From Eutreptiella sp. 'Long Island Sound 2002' (lineage: Eukaryota > Euglenozoa > Euglenophyceae > Eutreptiales > Eutreptiaceae), in contig OZ038381.1 of the NCBI GenBank assembly GCA_964036045.1, positions 68,634,242 through 68,698,241 of the forward strand: a stretch of DNA of 64,000 bases. Reading direction: 5' to 3'. This document shows, one piece after another, positions 33,265-44,151 of this stretch (the first letter of the stretch is position 1; the number at the start of each line of letters is the position of its first letter). The position numbers and the translations under genes were made by a program. Under the pieces are notes generated by a model. That model had not been told where the DNA came from. It did not search any database and saw only the letters and a list, made by a program, of their open reading frames with translations.

Positions 33265-36015
33265 TCATGCCGAGGTGTGTGGGTCCGCGGGTGATGTGCT
33301 GCCCAAACCACAGCAAGGGTGCATGGTACCGCCCGCTCGGGCTGCGAGGTCGGCCAATTCGTTGCCAATCCTGTCGTGATAATCTTGGAAACTATGCGCC
33401 GTTTTAGGGTCCCCATGCCCACGTGCCCAACGTATTTGGAGTGCCTTGGTGGAGATAAGCTGGTACGCTGCGTTGTGCAAATCATAGTCGGACAATTGTG
33501 GGCTGGGTGGCTTGGAGACGCATCGGGCCGCGGCCCGGTTGTCAAGCACGATGGAGTCCCCCGGTTGGGCTAGGCACGCCGCGATCCATACGCCGTACAT
33601 TTCAGCCCCATAAATTGTCTGCGGGCCCGGTACTCTCGCCTGGATGCGCATAGGTCCGTTGACCACCCCTGTGCAAGCACGCCCTTCCAACAAGCTGCCG
33701 TCACTGTACCACGTTGACCCCGTGGGTTGCCCCTGCTGGTGCCAGGCACGGCCTGACTGCTCAACGTTGGGTTGCACGGGACTATTGCCGCTCTTGGGAC
33801 GCAGGGATTGGAGGTACTGGTGGGGTACAAGCGACTCAAACCTGCAATCGACGGAGTCCTCATCATCGAAGAGTGACTCGAGGTCATCGTGGGCCCGTTT
33901 GGGTGCCTTTCGACCTATCGATTGGCCGGCGCGAGGGAGGCGCCCCATTTCCATACCAAAGGACAGCAGGATTTTGCGGTACTTCTCCACCATGTGTGGG
34001 AGATGACCTGAGTTGGTATGCCTCGTCATACGCTTGTGTGGAACTCGCAAGGCCCGTTGGACTAGCTGGATAGGGGCGCATAGACCGGCCCGGGACGCGC
34101 TGTGGAGGCCCAGTCCCGCTTGAGTGACGTCCGTGTAGAGGCAGTACTTCAGGTACTTTTCCACGCGGGGAGCCTGAAGGACAAACTCTTCGAAGGCGGT
34201 CTCCATGCGGTTGCCCCAACACACATCCCACACAAAGAGACTCTTATACACCCACCTAGGGTTGAGTACGGAATTGACGATTTGTGCCCGCTCAAAGCTT
34301 GTCAACGGGAGGATGGTGTATGCGGCTACCTGAGCTTGCAGGGCGGCGAAGAGCGCATCCCTAGCCTTACCCCTATACCCTACACCAGCGACGGTGTGGC
34401 CCAAGTAGGTGAACATGGGATCCTTGAAGTTGAGGTGATGCTGTCCCCACCAGATGTGCTTTGCCTGCTGGGCACCCCCTGAGGTAGCGCCCGAGGACCT
34501 TGGTCTGTGGAAGTGATACACTTCTGTCTTGTTAGGATTGAACTGGATCCCAATCTGGGACCCCCAAGCGGAGAGGTCGGTGAGGAGTCGTTCCAATTCA
34601 GAATAATCTTTGACTATGATGGCAATATCGTCAACATAAACGAATGTGTCCGGGTACTTGGCGATCAAACGCTTGATCAACAACTCATATACAATAGCGA
34701 ACAAGAGCGGGGAGCAGGGGCATCCTTCTTTGACGCCCCGCGTGGGCTTGAAATAAATCCGTTCTCCTTGTATGTCCGTGTATGTGTCAGTATGTGCATA
34801 GATCGTGCGGAAGGCATTCACATAGTTCGGCGGGAGCCCGGCATGGTTCACGATGGAAAAAATGACCTCATGGATTGTGGACGGGAAGGCTTTGGCAACA
34901 TCCAACAAAACAACAATAGGCTCCCGGCCCTCCATTTCGTGCTCGTGGAGGGAGTTGACTAAGTTTGTAGCTTGCTCAGCTGCGGTGTGCAAAGGCCTTG
35001 ACCCATACTGCTCGGGGCTAGCAACCCGGTCCACGAGGCGCTGCAGACGGGGCCTGTACAACTTCATGATAACACGATATATACTGTTGGTCACGGCAAT
35101 GGGTCGATAATTCTCGGGGCAGTCAGGATCCCCTTTGTTGTACATCAACACCACCTCAGACCGCAGCCAATGCTGCGGGATAGCTCCTGCTCTCCATACT
35201 TCCAGCACCCCCTCATACAATGTGTGTAGCGTATCGTTTGGCAGCATACCCAGCAAGCGGTGCGGAACCCCATTAGGGCCCACGGCTTTCTTGCGCTTGC
35301 CCATACATGCCCTTTTGAATTCATCGAAGCTTGGTGGGTCGTCAGTCATGTGCCCCTGTGGGATGAGTTCCGGGATGAGTGCTTCAATGGCCGCCATGTC
35401 ATAGGGGGGGTTGCCACTGAAGTTGGCCAGCAAAGCGCGCGCCAGGTCCGGACTGGGTTGCTTTTGCGTGGGCTTCAATGGTCCGCGGGTCCAATTTTTG
35501 GTCAAGCGGAAGAATACCCCATCCTTGCGGAGGGCAGCATGACGCATGGTATAGAGGCGCTTGTTGGCCACTTCGCGCAGCTCCTGCGCGATGCGCTTCT
35601 TGACCACTTGGAAGTGTTTGTGCCACTGTTGTTTGTTAGTTTTGAGACGGGTCCGCTTGATGCGCTTCCCCTGTCGAATGACGGCCTGCACCACCGCCTT
35701 GAGGACCGCATCAGCGCGTGATACTGCATCCATTGGGGTGTCTTGCCCGGCGAGTATGTGTTGTGTCCCTTGCACGGCGGCTCGCTCTTGCCGCACATTC
35801 CACTTCTTGGCAGGGTGCGTGGCTTTGATGAAGGACTCACAGTCCGTGGAGGTGAGGCCTGTAGTCATTAGGACGAGCCGGTGGTCGGAGGTGGGCATGG
35901 CGACAGTATGGTATGTCATGGGGCTAACATTCCCCAGCACCGCGAAGAGACCAGGATGGCATCCAGGCGGTGGCACCCTCTGGTGTGTCCCGCCTGTACG
36001 GACCCATCGGGGCAT
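33265..36015 (-). CDS. LINE ORF2: reverse transcriptase and RNase H
   Basis: An uninterrupted 916-codon frame. The N-terminal stretch holds the end of the endonuclease (SDHRLVLM). Reverse transcriptase blocks follow: KKAVGPNGVPHRLL, YNKGDPDCPENYRPIAV, ASPEQYGSRPLH, IVVLLDVAKAFPS, TRGVKEGCPCSPLLFAI, and the active site FVYVDDIAII. RNase H follows with YSDGSLLEG, YGAEMYG, VLDNRAAA and GNELADLAARAG, giving D-E-D-D. An RNase H after the reverse transcriptase is known from several LINE clades. The frame is complete enough to have been active recently. Confidence 0.9.
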   Translation of the reverse strand: MPRWVRTGGTHQRVPPPGCHPGLFAVLGNVSPMTYHTVAMPTSDHRLVLMTTGLTSTDCESFIKATHPAKKWNVRQERAAVQGTQHILAGQDTPMDAVSRADAVLKAVVQAVIRQGKRIKRTRLKTNKQQWHKHFQVVKKRIAQELREVANKRLYTMRHAALRKDGVFFRLTKNWTRGPLKPTQKQPSPDLARALLANFSGNPPYDMAAIEALIPELIPQGHMTDDPPSFDEFKRACMGKRKKAVGPNGVPHRLLGMLPNDTLHTLYEGVLEVWRAGAIPQHWLRSEVVLMYNKGDPDCPENYRPIAVTNSIYRVIMKLYRPRLQRLVDRVASPEQYGSRPLHTAAEQATNLVNSLHEHEMEGREPIVVLLDVAKAFPSTIHEVIFSIVNHAGLPPNYVNAFRTIYAHTDTYTDIQGERIYFKPTRGVKEGCPCSPLLFAIVYELLIKRLIAKYPDTFVYVDDIAIIVKDYSELERLLTDLSAWGSQIGIQFNPNKTEVYHFHRPRSSGATSGGAQQAKHIWWGQHHLNFKDPMFTYLGHTVAGVGYRGKARDALFAALQAQVAAYTILPLTSFERAQIVNSVLNPRWVYKSLFVWDVCWGNRMETAFEEFVLQAPRVEKYLKYCLYTDVTQAGLGLHSASRAGLCAPIQLVQRALRVPHKRMTRHTNSGHLPHMVEKYRKILLSFGMEMGRLPRAGQSIGRKAPKRAHDDLESLFDDEDSVDCRFESLVPHQYLQSLRPKSGNSPVQPNVEQSGRAWHQQGQPTGSTWYSDGSLLEGRACTGVVNGPMRIQARVPGPQTIYGAEMYGVWIAACLAQPGDSIVLDNRAAARCVSKPPSPQLSDYDLHNAAYQLISTKALQIRWARGHGDPKTAHSFQDYHDRIGNELADLAARAGGTMHPCCGLGSTSPADPHTSA

Positions 36016-36709
36016 AGTTCGTGCAGCGCGTCGTATAGACGGCGGTTCAGAAGGTCATCGTGCCAAAACCGACTTGGGGTGTTGCTCCAAATAGAGTCGT
36101 TGAAGTCGCCCATGAGTACATCGTATTGGTGTGTCTCAACGAAGGCATCTTGCCTCTTCTTGGTGGCTGCAGTTTGGAGTCCATAGTAGTTGAGGACCCG
36201 TAGCCGTGGCTTGTTAGGAAGCTGCACGAGAAAGGTCCCGTCTGGGTCTACAAAAAGCGAGGCACGTTGATTGCCGTCCTTGAGCACGAAGTGGTCCATT
36301 GTGTTGCGGAGCAGGAATGCCACCCCATTGATGGTCCCGGACGGGTGTGGGTGATAGTAAATCTGCCACTCGGGGAAGGTTAATGTTGTTGCCGCCTCTA
36401 TGTTGGGGAAGGTAGGCTTAACTTCTTGTAAGCCGACAATGTCGAGGCGCATGACAAGAGCTGTACGATGGTGACCCATCGGTCCCAATCAACTGTGGGG
36501 CCCCCAATATTGAAGGACACCCACCGGAGGCCATCGCCACTTGGTTGCGTGCAACCGGTAGCAGACTTGACCACTCCCTTGTTCAGTGCGGTATACACGG
36601 CAGCCCATTGACCACTCGAAGGCCCGGGGTTGAGCTCGATGTCTCCCCCAAGCAACAGTAGAAGGGCTTCCCACGGCTTGTAGGGGCCCAGGTGCCCCCG
36701 AAGATATGC
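35916..36709 (-). pseudogene. LINE 2A-like peptide and AP-type endonuclease
   Basis: Open from the codon after TAA at 36,712-36,710. It begins with a leucine run (WEALLLLLGG) and DIELNPGP at 36,643-36,620, the consensus of ribosome-skipping 2A peptides. The endonuclease follows: WVSFNIGG, then after a phase change DIVGLQEVKPTFPN, VAFLLRN, LRVLNYYGLQ, LMGDFNDS and RLDAILVS, then a second phase change into the 36,015-33,265 frame, which carries SDHRLVLM. No ATG precedes the 2A motif in this frame, so translation must come from upstream, from a non-AUG codon, or the start has been lost. Confidence 0.8.
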
Positions 36710-36996
36710 TTATAAATGAAGCAACTGAAAGGCCGCCCCCTGTCTCAGACCCGGTATATGCGCGCCCCACGGTGTTCCCATCTCATGCCATGGGCCCACC
36801 ATGTGCGTCGGGGCGAACGGCGCCTCACCCGTGACGGTCTGACTTACCATGTAATCCCGCGTCCTGCCCCCACTATGACGAGCTCATGAATATCGAGGAG
36901 TAGCGAGTGCCGCATGACGTGGCACACACAACCCTCCAGGCAGACGAGGAGGCATAGGACCCACAGGTAGAATCCCAGCGTGCCCCCAGACTGGGG
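36710..36996 (-). other. LINE inter-ORF region
   Basis: Between the ORF1 stop and the 2A motif. One minus-strand frame here is open over about 45 codons and strongly hydrophobic (LGFYLWVLCLLVCLEG), which may be chance or a lost membrane segment. Confidence 0.4.
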
Positions 36997-39031
36997 TCAC
37001 TTGCGTGTTGGTTTGGGTACACCCCGCCGTGCGGGCGTGGGCGGTTTGGGCTTTACAGTTGGTTTGTGTGCCGGGGCAGCCAGCTGTGGCTTGGAGGCAC
37101 TAGTCTTGATCTTAAGGTCGCTGGCGGTGGAGGCCGTAGGTCGGCGCGTGTCCATGCGGAGACGGGCGTCCTGGGCTTCCGTTTTGGCACGCTTCGGCTG
37201 GAGGAGAGGGTCCTTTGTATCCCATTGCATCATTTTCTCTTGCGCGTCCATGGCGGGTTCGTGGAGACGTTTCGTCTTGAGGTGCTCATCATGCAGTTTT
37301 GCCATGGCCTCCTTGGCTCCCAAGAACTTCGCAGCGTACTGGAGGCGATGTGGAAGGCGGACCTGAGAGGAGTCCGGGACCACATCCAACAACATGGAAT
37401 CGATGCGGTCCCGGATTAGAGCATCCTGGGTAGAGTCGCCCGTGGAACATTGGAGGACCCCAGTTTTAACCTTAAGGAACTGCCACAAGACCCGCACGTT
37501 GGGGGTTTTCGTAGGTGGCCCTCACATAATGCACGTAAGTGGGTTCCAAGTAGAAGCTAGGTTCCTGGGCCAACGTCAAGTACCGACCAAAACTGGCGAC
37601 GGTCACTCGCAATTCCTACTCGGAGACTCCCAGCGATGCTCCCCAAAAGATCTCCGTAGCGTGCGGGCGGTCGGGGTTCGGGAGCAGGGCTTGTGCCTTG
37701 ACTGCCGCGTAGCCCCATTTACTCCGTGATACCCCTCCCGACATCATGTCGTTGGTGAGCACGTTTTGCGCTTCGTAATGGTTGATTTGTTTCAACACAG
37801 AGGCGAGTGTCACGCGGTCTAGGGTCGTCTTGAACTGCACCATCAACCGATAATTGTCGACGGGCTTCATCCCCACAACATGCTCCATGAGTGTGCCGTG
37901 AATCAACTTGTAATTCTGGCGGAAGTCCCGTATAATATCCTCGTGAGAGGAGATTTTGTCCTCTTTTTCCACCCGAAAACGTTGACGCACAATCCAGAGC
38001 TCCCGTGCCGATTCGTTGATGATGAAGGGGCCCACTAGCTGGTCGTCTTGTTTGTATCTAGCCTCCGCTGCCTCGGCCACCACTCGCGTGGCTTTGGCCA
38101 CCAGTCGTCTTGGGAGGCGGACCTCGTATGCCGTGTATTGAGACCGCGACACGCGAGCCTCCATAGCCCCCATGAAGGGGAAGCTATTAGAGGGTAGCTG
38201 CATGGCAATACTGGTTTGGACCTCCATGTATGTTTCGTTGAGGAACTTGAATATGCGATGGAGCGTGTTGACTTTCATGGCTTCCGGGAACTTCAGGACA
38301 ACCTTATCCGTGTCCTCTTCAATGGCGAACTTCCCGCCGTCTTGTATGTTCCCGTACAAATCATCGTGGTCCATGTTTTGCACGTCCAACTCACGACTCT
38401 CAACGGCCTCCACAGGTCGCCACTCAGCCGAGTTGTCCAACACGACGCCCATGAGGGGGAGCGGTTCAGCAAATCCGGGGGCAAAGGTTTCATCACCTGT
38501 CCACCCATTGTACTTTGCGTTCACCGTGCCCGTCCACTTTGTCACCCCGGCCAGATATCTGTTGGCCGCACGAAGCGAGGGTCTTTCGACTTGCTCTAGA
38601 CGCAGTGTGGCAATGGCTGAGTCCCGGTTTTTGTTGGCCACGTACACCATGAGTAAACGCTTACGCGCATGCGCTTTTTGCCCTTGGGCCAGCACATCTA
38701 CCATTTCCCGGATGGCGTCGTCCTCCGTACCGCCCCACACGACAGGCGTTGCGTTGGGCCCGTTTTGTGCCTCCATGAATCCCTTTTTTGTCCCCTGTTC
38801 ATCCGGGAGGACGAGGACTCCGGTCCGATTGGTGAGGTCCCCGTAGTAGGGATCCAAATTTTGAGTGACCTCGGTGTGGTGGACCTTTTGCATCACATTT
38901 GTGGCCACCTCTTTGGACATGGCAACACCAAAACCGATGGCGTGTTGCTGTTGCAAGTACACGCAACACACCAGTCACCCCGCAAGCACGATTCTTAGCT
39001 TTCGATGCAATTGCAAGCTTCCTCTGGGCAT
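36997..39031 (-). pseudogene. LINE ORF1 protein
   Basis: The ATG at 39,031-39,029 (MPRGSLQL) is supported by the same start in the facing copy at 40,412. A TGA soon after (VLAG*LVCC) is absent from that copy. The frame then runs from 38,971 to a single TAG at 37,616-37,618, continues in phase (RVTVASFGRYLTLAQEP), and shifts by one base in a C run near 37,500 into 37,497-36,997. Together this gives about 660 residues. The C-terminus is basic and proline-rich (KPTVKPKPPTPARRG), fitting an RNA-binding ORF1 role; no known ORF1 fold is recognised. Confidence 0.65.
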
Positions 39032-40060
39032 GGCGGCGGCTGATGCTGGCCCGCGCGCGCTCGCAGCTGCGCGTCCCCGGCCTTCACTTATGCTTGCCTT
39101 TGGAGGCCGTGTGCGAAGAGGCGTAGCCTCGCGACATGCAAAGAAACTAGCGTAGGGCGGTAAGCCAATCGGCAAGATAAGCCAGTGGCTATGTTTCGTA
39201 GAGCACAGCACCCTGCGCAGCGACCCTCATTTCCAAAAAAGCACATCCCTGAACTCGCACCCCTCCAGGTTGGAAGCGGATCGTATCTCACACCGCCAAG
39301 TTTTTTAGGGCACAAAGGGGCCAAACGGAAAACCAACCGTCCAAAGGGACACCGATTTATGAGCTAGCACGGCCCACCGGGCCCGTAGACACGTGTGCCA
39401 ACTGCAGCGCCGCTTACGTATCACCATTGCAATCTGTACACAATTTGATGGCTAGGTCCGCCGGGTTGAGAGCACAATATACCCACTAAAGATGTATTCT
39501 GTTCCTGAAGCCCTTGTTCAAAATGTACAAAAGCCATCGGAAAACCTTCTCTGGGAACAAGTATCGCACCGGCGCGAAAAAGCAAAGCAACATAAAGGGT
39601 TTTGTCGCATTGGCCAAAAACACGATTGCCACAGGGAAATGAACATGGAGTACCAAACAGAGGCCCCAAAGCAGAGCTAGAACCTCTGCGCCCAGTTGGC
39701 TAAAGGGTTGAACCTTTGGGACCACCGTACGCATACGGAGCGTGAGAGGGAAACCACCGAGCCCAAACAACGAACTATCACACACTGGGTGGACGAACAA
39801 AAGCAAAAGTTTTGCCGCGGAAAAGGGGCGCACCGGACAAAGCCGCCAAGGCTGCATGTTTATGACCATGACACCCGCCACTCTACGCAAAAGCGCAAAA
39901 AGTGTGCCGGGGATGATTGTTTTACCCAATAGCGTCGTCGCCCACAATCACGAGAGAAAAGTTGCATGGCCCAAAGTACCCCTTGGGTTCTGCCTATGAA
40001 GTGCTGCCGTGTGCGCTAGGTGCAACGCCCCACCGCCAACTAGGACCAGCGCGGCAGAAG
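39032..40060. other. LINE leader and interval between facing LINE ends
   Basis: 39,032-39,390 is the leader of the minus-strand LINE. Between the leaders, a plus-strand frame from 39,492 to 39,932 is open over about 146 codons with one TAG at 39,678-39,680. It is hydrophilic, with CRGKGAHRTKPPRLHVYDHD and a QKRKKC end. I do not recognise it. The opposite strand is also open (39,947-39,486) but reads a low-information hydrophobic peptide. Confidence 0.4.
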
Positions 40061-40570
40061 GGACACCAATGCCGTAACGGTCGGCTTGTAAATGAGTGTT
40101 CTTTGGAGCGGTTGGTTTTTCGTTTGGCCTTGTTGTGCCCCCACACACTTGGCGATCTAAGATACTATCTCCTCCCGGCCCGGAGGGGCGCGAGTCCAAC
40201 GCTGTTTTTTTTTTTGGTATACGGACCCCCCCGGAGGGTGTTGTGCTCTAGGAACCATAGCCACTGCCTTGTCTCTCCCATTTGCTTTCCGCCCTCTGCT
40301 ACTTTCTTTGCATGGCGCGGGGCTAGTTCGCGGACGCGGTTCCATGGGCAAGTGGAAGCGTAGGCCGGGGACGCGCAGCCGCGAGTGCGCGCGGGCTGCC
40401 GTCGGCCGCCGCCATGCCTAGAGGAAGTTTGCAATTGCAGCAAGAGCTAAGCACCGTGCTTGCCGGGCTGCTCGTGTGTCCTGTGTATTTGGGCCCGCAA
40501 GCCGGCATCCATTTTGGTGTCGCCCTGTCCACGGAGGAGGCCCCCAATTGGATGTAGAAGGTGGTGACCG
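40060..40570 (+). mobile_element. 5' fragment of a second, diverged LINE
   Basis: Inverted relative of 39,390-38,930. It shares the GGCCAAACGAAAAACCAACC-type leader block (as its reverse complement), a CCTAGAGCACAACACCC block, and an ORF1 start at 40,412 reading MPRGSLQLQQELSTVLAGLL and FGVALSTEEAPNWM, stopped by TAG at 40,556-40,558. Similarity to the first LINE fades after about 40,570, so the rest is lost or belongs to a different subfamily. Confidence 0.7.
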
Positions 40571-41374
40571 CGGCCGCTCGCAAGGTGAACGGGGACGCAC
40601 AACAAGTGCTCGCCGACGGGCCCCCTGTCGTTAAGAAAGGGATTTGGCATCGGTGTTGCCACATGTGCATTTTGGTTTTCGGTAAGCGCCATGCAGTGCA
40701 CCTCGCCATCTCCCTCTCACATCACCGGAAGGTGGACATACAACGGGTTCCCTGCCTTTGGAAACAGGGTTTTCGTGCATCCGTATGGGCCGGGTGCGCC
40801 CACTTCAATCCATGAAGTTGGTCATTTTTGCCTGCCGTGTTGCTAGTGCCACGTTGTTTGCGCAGTGCCGCGGTGCATACTCGCTACGGTTGATATATTC
40901 TCTTCTCTTCAACCCCTCTGGCATGGCACAGATTGTAGTTGCCGTTATGACACAAGGATGTGGGGGTTGGTGCCTTGTGTGGATGATGTGCTGCTGCGGA
41001 CCTTGACCTCTTCCTGCCTGGCATTCTATGATTCCATTTATCAACTATTTCGTGCCCTATGGGGAATGTCATCTGGATTGTTTGGGTGTGCTACTTGGTT
41101 GTGGGGTTGCAAGCGGGAATGGTCCAACCAGGAGTCCTACCTCTAGTGGAAGCTAGCTAGTGGAATAGGCTAGCAAGAGGGGCACTGTATATGGGGTTCA
41201 GCCCAAAGGCGCTCCTAATATGCCGAGGACGTTGTGTCTTGATGTTTTGCATGTCCTTGGCAACATTCCAGATCGCCGCAGGGCTGTGGTTTGGCTCTGT
41301 TCGATGTGTCTGGCGTGCACGGTGATGTGATGTATCACTGTAAGCAGTTGTTTTTAGCCCTGCAGGGGTTATGC
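40571..41374. other. No supported gene
   Basis: Frames of 80-95 codons are open on the plus strand (40,561-40,815; 40,865-41,146) without motifs. The part up to about 40,820 may be further ORF1 of the second LINE, too diverged to confirm by eye. Confidence 0.35.
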
Positions 41375-43165
41375 AGCCGCCTGGCCCATTCGTGGGCCAC
41401 CTTTGATTCTGTCCCCCGGTGTGAGGCGTTGGGGACACGTCATAAGGCAAGGGTTACACAGCCACCCGGTTCACTTGTGGGTGTCTTCTGATTGTGTCCC
41501 CCGCTTTGAAACGTTTGGGGCCCCTTAGGCAGTACGGGCTATGTAGCCACGCGCCCTCCTTGTGGGCAATCTCTCAACCTGTCTCCCACTTCGTAATGTT
41601 GAGGACTCCCCACGTGGTTACATGGCCACCCGGCCCACCGCCGGGGGAGTCTCCAACGCTTCGAAGACGCAAACACAATCACAAGTGCCCGAGAATTGGG
41701 CTGGGTGGCTACAAAAACTCTTGCCGCTTGCGGGTTTCCAACGCTGCACAACGGGGTGACAGACACACAAGTGGCTCACAATTGTGCCGGGTGGGTACAT
41801 AACCCCTACCGCTTGGGGGGTCCCCAACACTTCACAACGGGACAAAGTCAGTTACGGCCGCATGTGGGCCGGGTGGGTACATACCCCATTGGGGGTCCGT
41901 TGCCCAATTGCAAATGCAACATTGGCCAGCTGGGTGACAAAAACACAGGTTGCCGACAAGTGTGCCGGGTGGCTACATGACCCGTACCGCCTACTGGGTA
42001 CAGTTGAGAGCGGGGGACACAATGAGAAGTGGCCACATGCGGGCCAGCTAGCTACATAACCGCATCGAGGCCCCCAACGCTGCAGAGCGGGGGCACCACA
42101 ACAGAAGTGGCCAACAAGTGGCCCCAGCAGCAATGCCCACATGTGTGCCGGGTGGCAACATAACCCCTAATCCTTAGGGGCTCCCAAAAGGTGCAAAGCG
42201 CGGGACGGAATCACAAGTCGGACGGAACCACAAGTGGGCCGGATGGCGACATAACCCATGTCGTTTGACAGGGCCCTAACGCTTCACAACGGGGGAAAGA
42301 ATTAGATGTGGCTCACAAGTCGGACGGGTGGGTGCATAACCCCTGCCACCCTGGGGGTCCCCAACACTGTACAGCGGGGGACAGACTTAGAAGTGGCCCA
42401 CAAGTGCACCCGGCCCAATTTTGGGCCACTTTTGATTTCGTCCTCCGCTCTAAAGCCGTGCCCCCCTCCCCCTAGGTGGCAGGCGTTATGTAGCCCCCCG
42501 GTCCACGTATGCGCCATTTCTTGTTCTTTCCCACGCTTTGAAGCGTTGGGAACCCCTTAAGCGGGAGGGGTTACGTGGTCACCCGGCCCACTTGTGGGCC
42601 ACTTTTGATTCTGTCCCCCGCTCCAAAGCACGGGGGACCTCTTAGGCGGTAGGGTTCGTGCAGCCACCAGGCCCACTTGTGGGCAACTTATGATTGTGTC
42701 TCCCGGCTTTGCAGTGTTGGGGACCCCCTAAGCAGGACCCACCAGACGGTAGGGGTCATGTAGCTACCCCGCCCACATGTGGGCAATTTTCCATTGTGTT
42801 CCACGCTTTGCAGCGTTGGGGACGCCTCAAAGCGCAATTGCTATGCATGCACGTGCCACACTTGTGGGCCACTTGTCATTCTGTCCCCCGCTGTGAAGCT
42901 TTGGGAAGCTCTAGGCGGCAGGGGTTATGTTGGCACCTGGCCCACATGTGGGCAGTTTTTCGAATCTGTCCCTAGCGGTGCAGCGTAGGGGACCCCTGAG
43001 GCCGCAATTGTTATGAAGTCACCCGCCACAATTGTGGGCCAAACATGATTGTGTCCCCCGATGTGAAGAGTTGCCGACCCCCAAGGAGGTAGGGGTTTTG
43101 TAGCCAACGGGCACACTTATGGGCCACTTGTGATTCTGTCCCCCGGCTGTAAACCACTGGGGACC
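41375..43165. repeat. ~95-bp satellite with two orientation switches
   Basis: The unit contains GTGGGCCAC, TTTGATTCTGTCCCCCGCT, GAAGCGTTGGGGACCCC, GGTAGGGGTTATGTAGC and CACCCGGCCCA. Units run forward to about 41,640, reversed from about 41,640 to 42,410, and forward again to about 43,165. Units are 70-90 percent alike. The many overlapping open frames here are by-products. Confidence 0.85.
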
Positions 43166-43439
43166 CCAAACCCGGTTATGATATATAACAATGTTAGGAG
43201 TTGCAAAACCGTTTAGAAGCAGAGATTGGCTACGCAATCCCCACCAGATTATGGAACGTGGAGAGGAGAGTGTGTGGCATGGAGGGGGTTCGAACAACAT
43301 CGCCCTTGCATGTTTGAATCCCATGTTACATTCCGCCATATTTGACTACAAGCAAGCGGAGGGCAAAAAAGCTCTTGATCACTCACCATTAGAAACACAC
43401 CACAAGGAAATGCTTGCACACACATGAATAAAATTGGGA

Positions 43440-44151
43440 AAGCGGCAAACGGCCCGTAATGTTTGTTGTCAACAGAATTGGTAGGCAAATAAACCCCCCC
43501 CCCCCCTCCATACGTTTTGGGGTCCGAAAGGGGATGTTGGGGTTCGTGGTCTCACTAAAAGAGCCCGATGAGCATAATTTTTGCCGTATTGGGCCCCCGG
43601 GGCAAAACGACAAAAATGGCTCTGTGATCCCTGCTGTATCAGATCCCTAGAGCAGAGATCAAGAAAATGGTGATGCAACCCCTTTCATAGAGGGGTCCCA
43701 AGAGTTGGGGGGCAAACAATGTCTGCAGTATTGGAGTCTGCAGAGTGGGCCAAAGATTGCTGCAGCCTCAAACGTATTGGCCCCCTGAGGCAAGAGGCCA
43801 TGGGAGTCACTGGCGCTGGGCAATATGACCTGGCGATAAGCCCAGTGTGCCATCATGGCACCTGACTCGAAAGAGGGCGAGCCTCACCAAACACGGGTCC
43901 TTTGACACGGCACTAGAAGGGTTCTTGAGACATGACCATCAACGCCACAGGGAATCGAGGCCGGATATCTTTGTGTTTGAGGGAACGCAATACCAGAGGT
44001 AAACAATCATGGCAGGCAGGGGGAAATCCTTGCAATGTGCACGCACTGTGCGCCACTTTTGAAAAATACGTTCCCAAAACACCGTCCTTAGCCCCCCTTC
44101 AAAAAAGAGCCCACAAAACCAGTTTTCAACGAAGCCCATATTACAAGACTA
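43440..44151. other. Outer left arm of E, no supported gene
   Basis: Open frames such as 43,459-43,650 plus have partners in the right arm but differ by frame-breaking changes, so coding is not supported. A 13-base C run lies at 43,494-43,506. Confidence 0.4.

Larger units (their letters stand above)
33250..39390 (-). mobile_element. LINE-type retrotransposon with endonuclease, RT and RNase H
   Basis: Minus strand, 5' to 3': leader (39,390-39,032), ORF1 (39,031-36,997), a 2A-like peptide and endonuclease (36,709-35,916), reverse transcriptase and RNase H (36,015-33,265). No poly-A tail or target duplication is evident at the 3' end, which abuts LHCII repeat remains. The leader has an inverted relative at 40,060-40,570, so the two LINE 5' ends face each other. 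A few stops and frameshifts show that this copy is inactive but fairly young. Confidence 0.85.

Noticed and set aside
39486-39947. 153-codon hydrophobic minus-strand frame as a membrane protein
   Set aside because: It is antisense to a more protein-like hydrophilic frame, and its hydrophobicity follows from the complementary lysine/glutamate codons.
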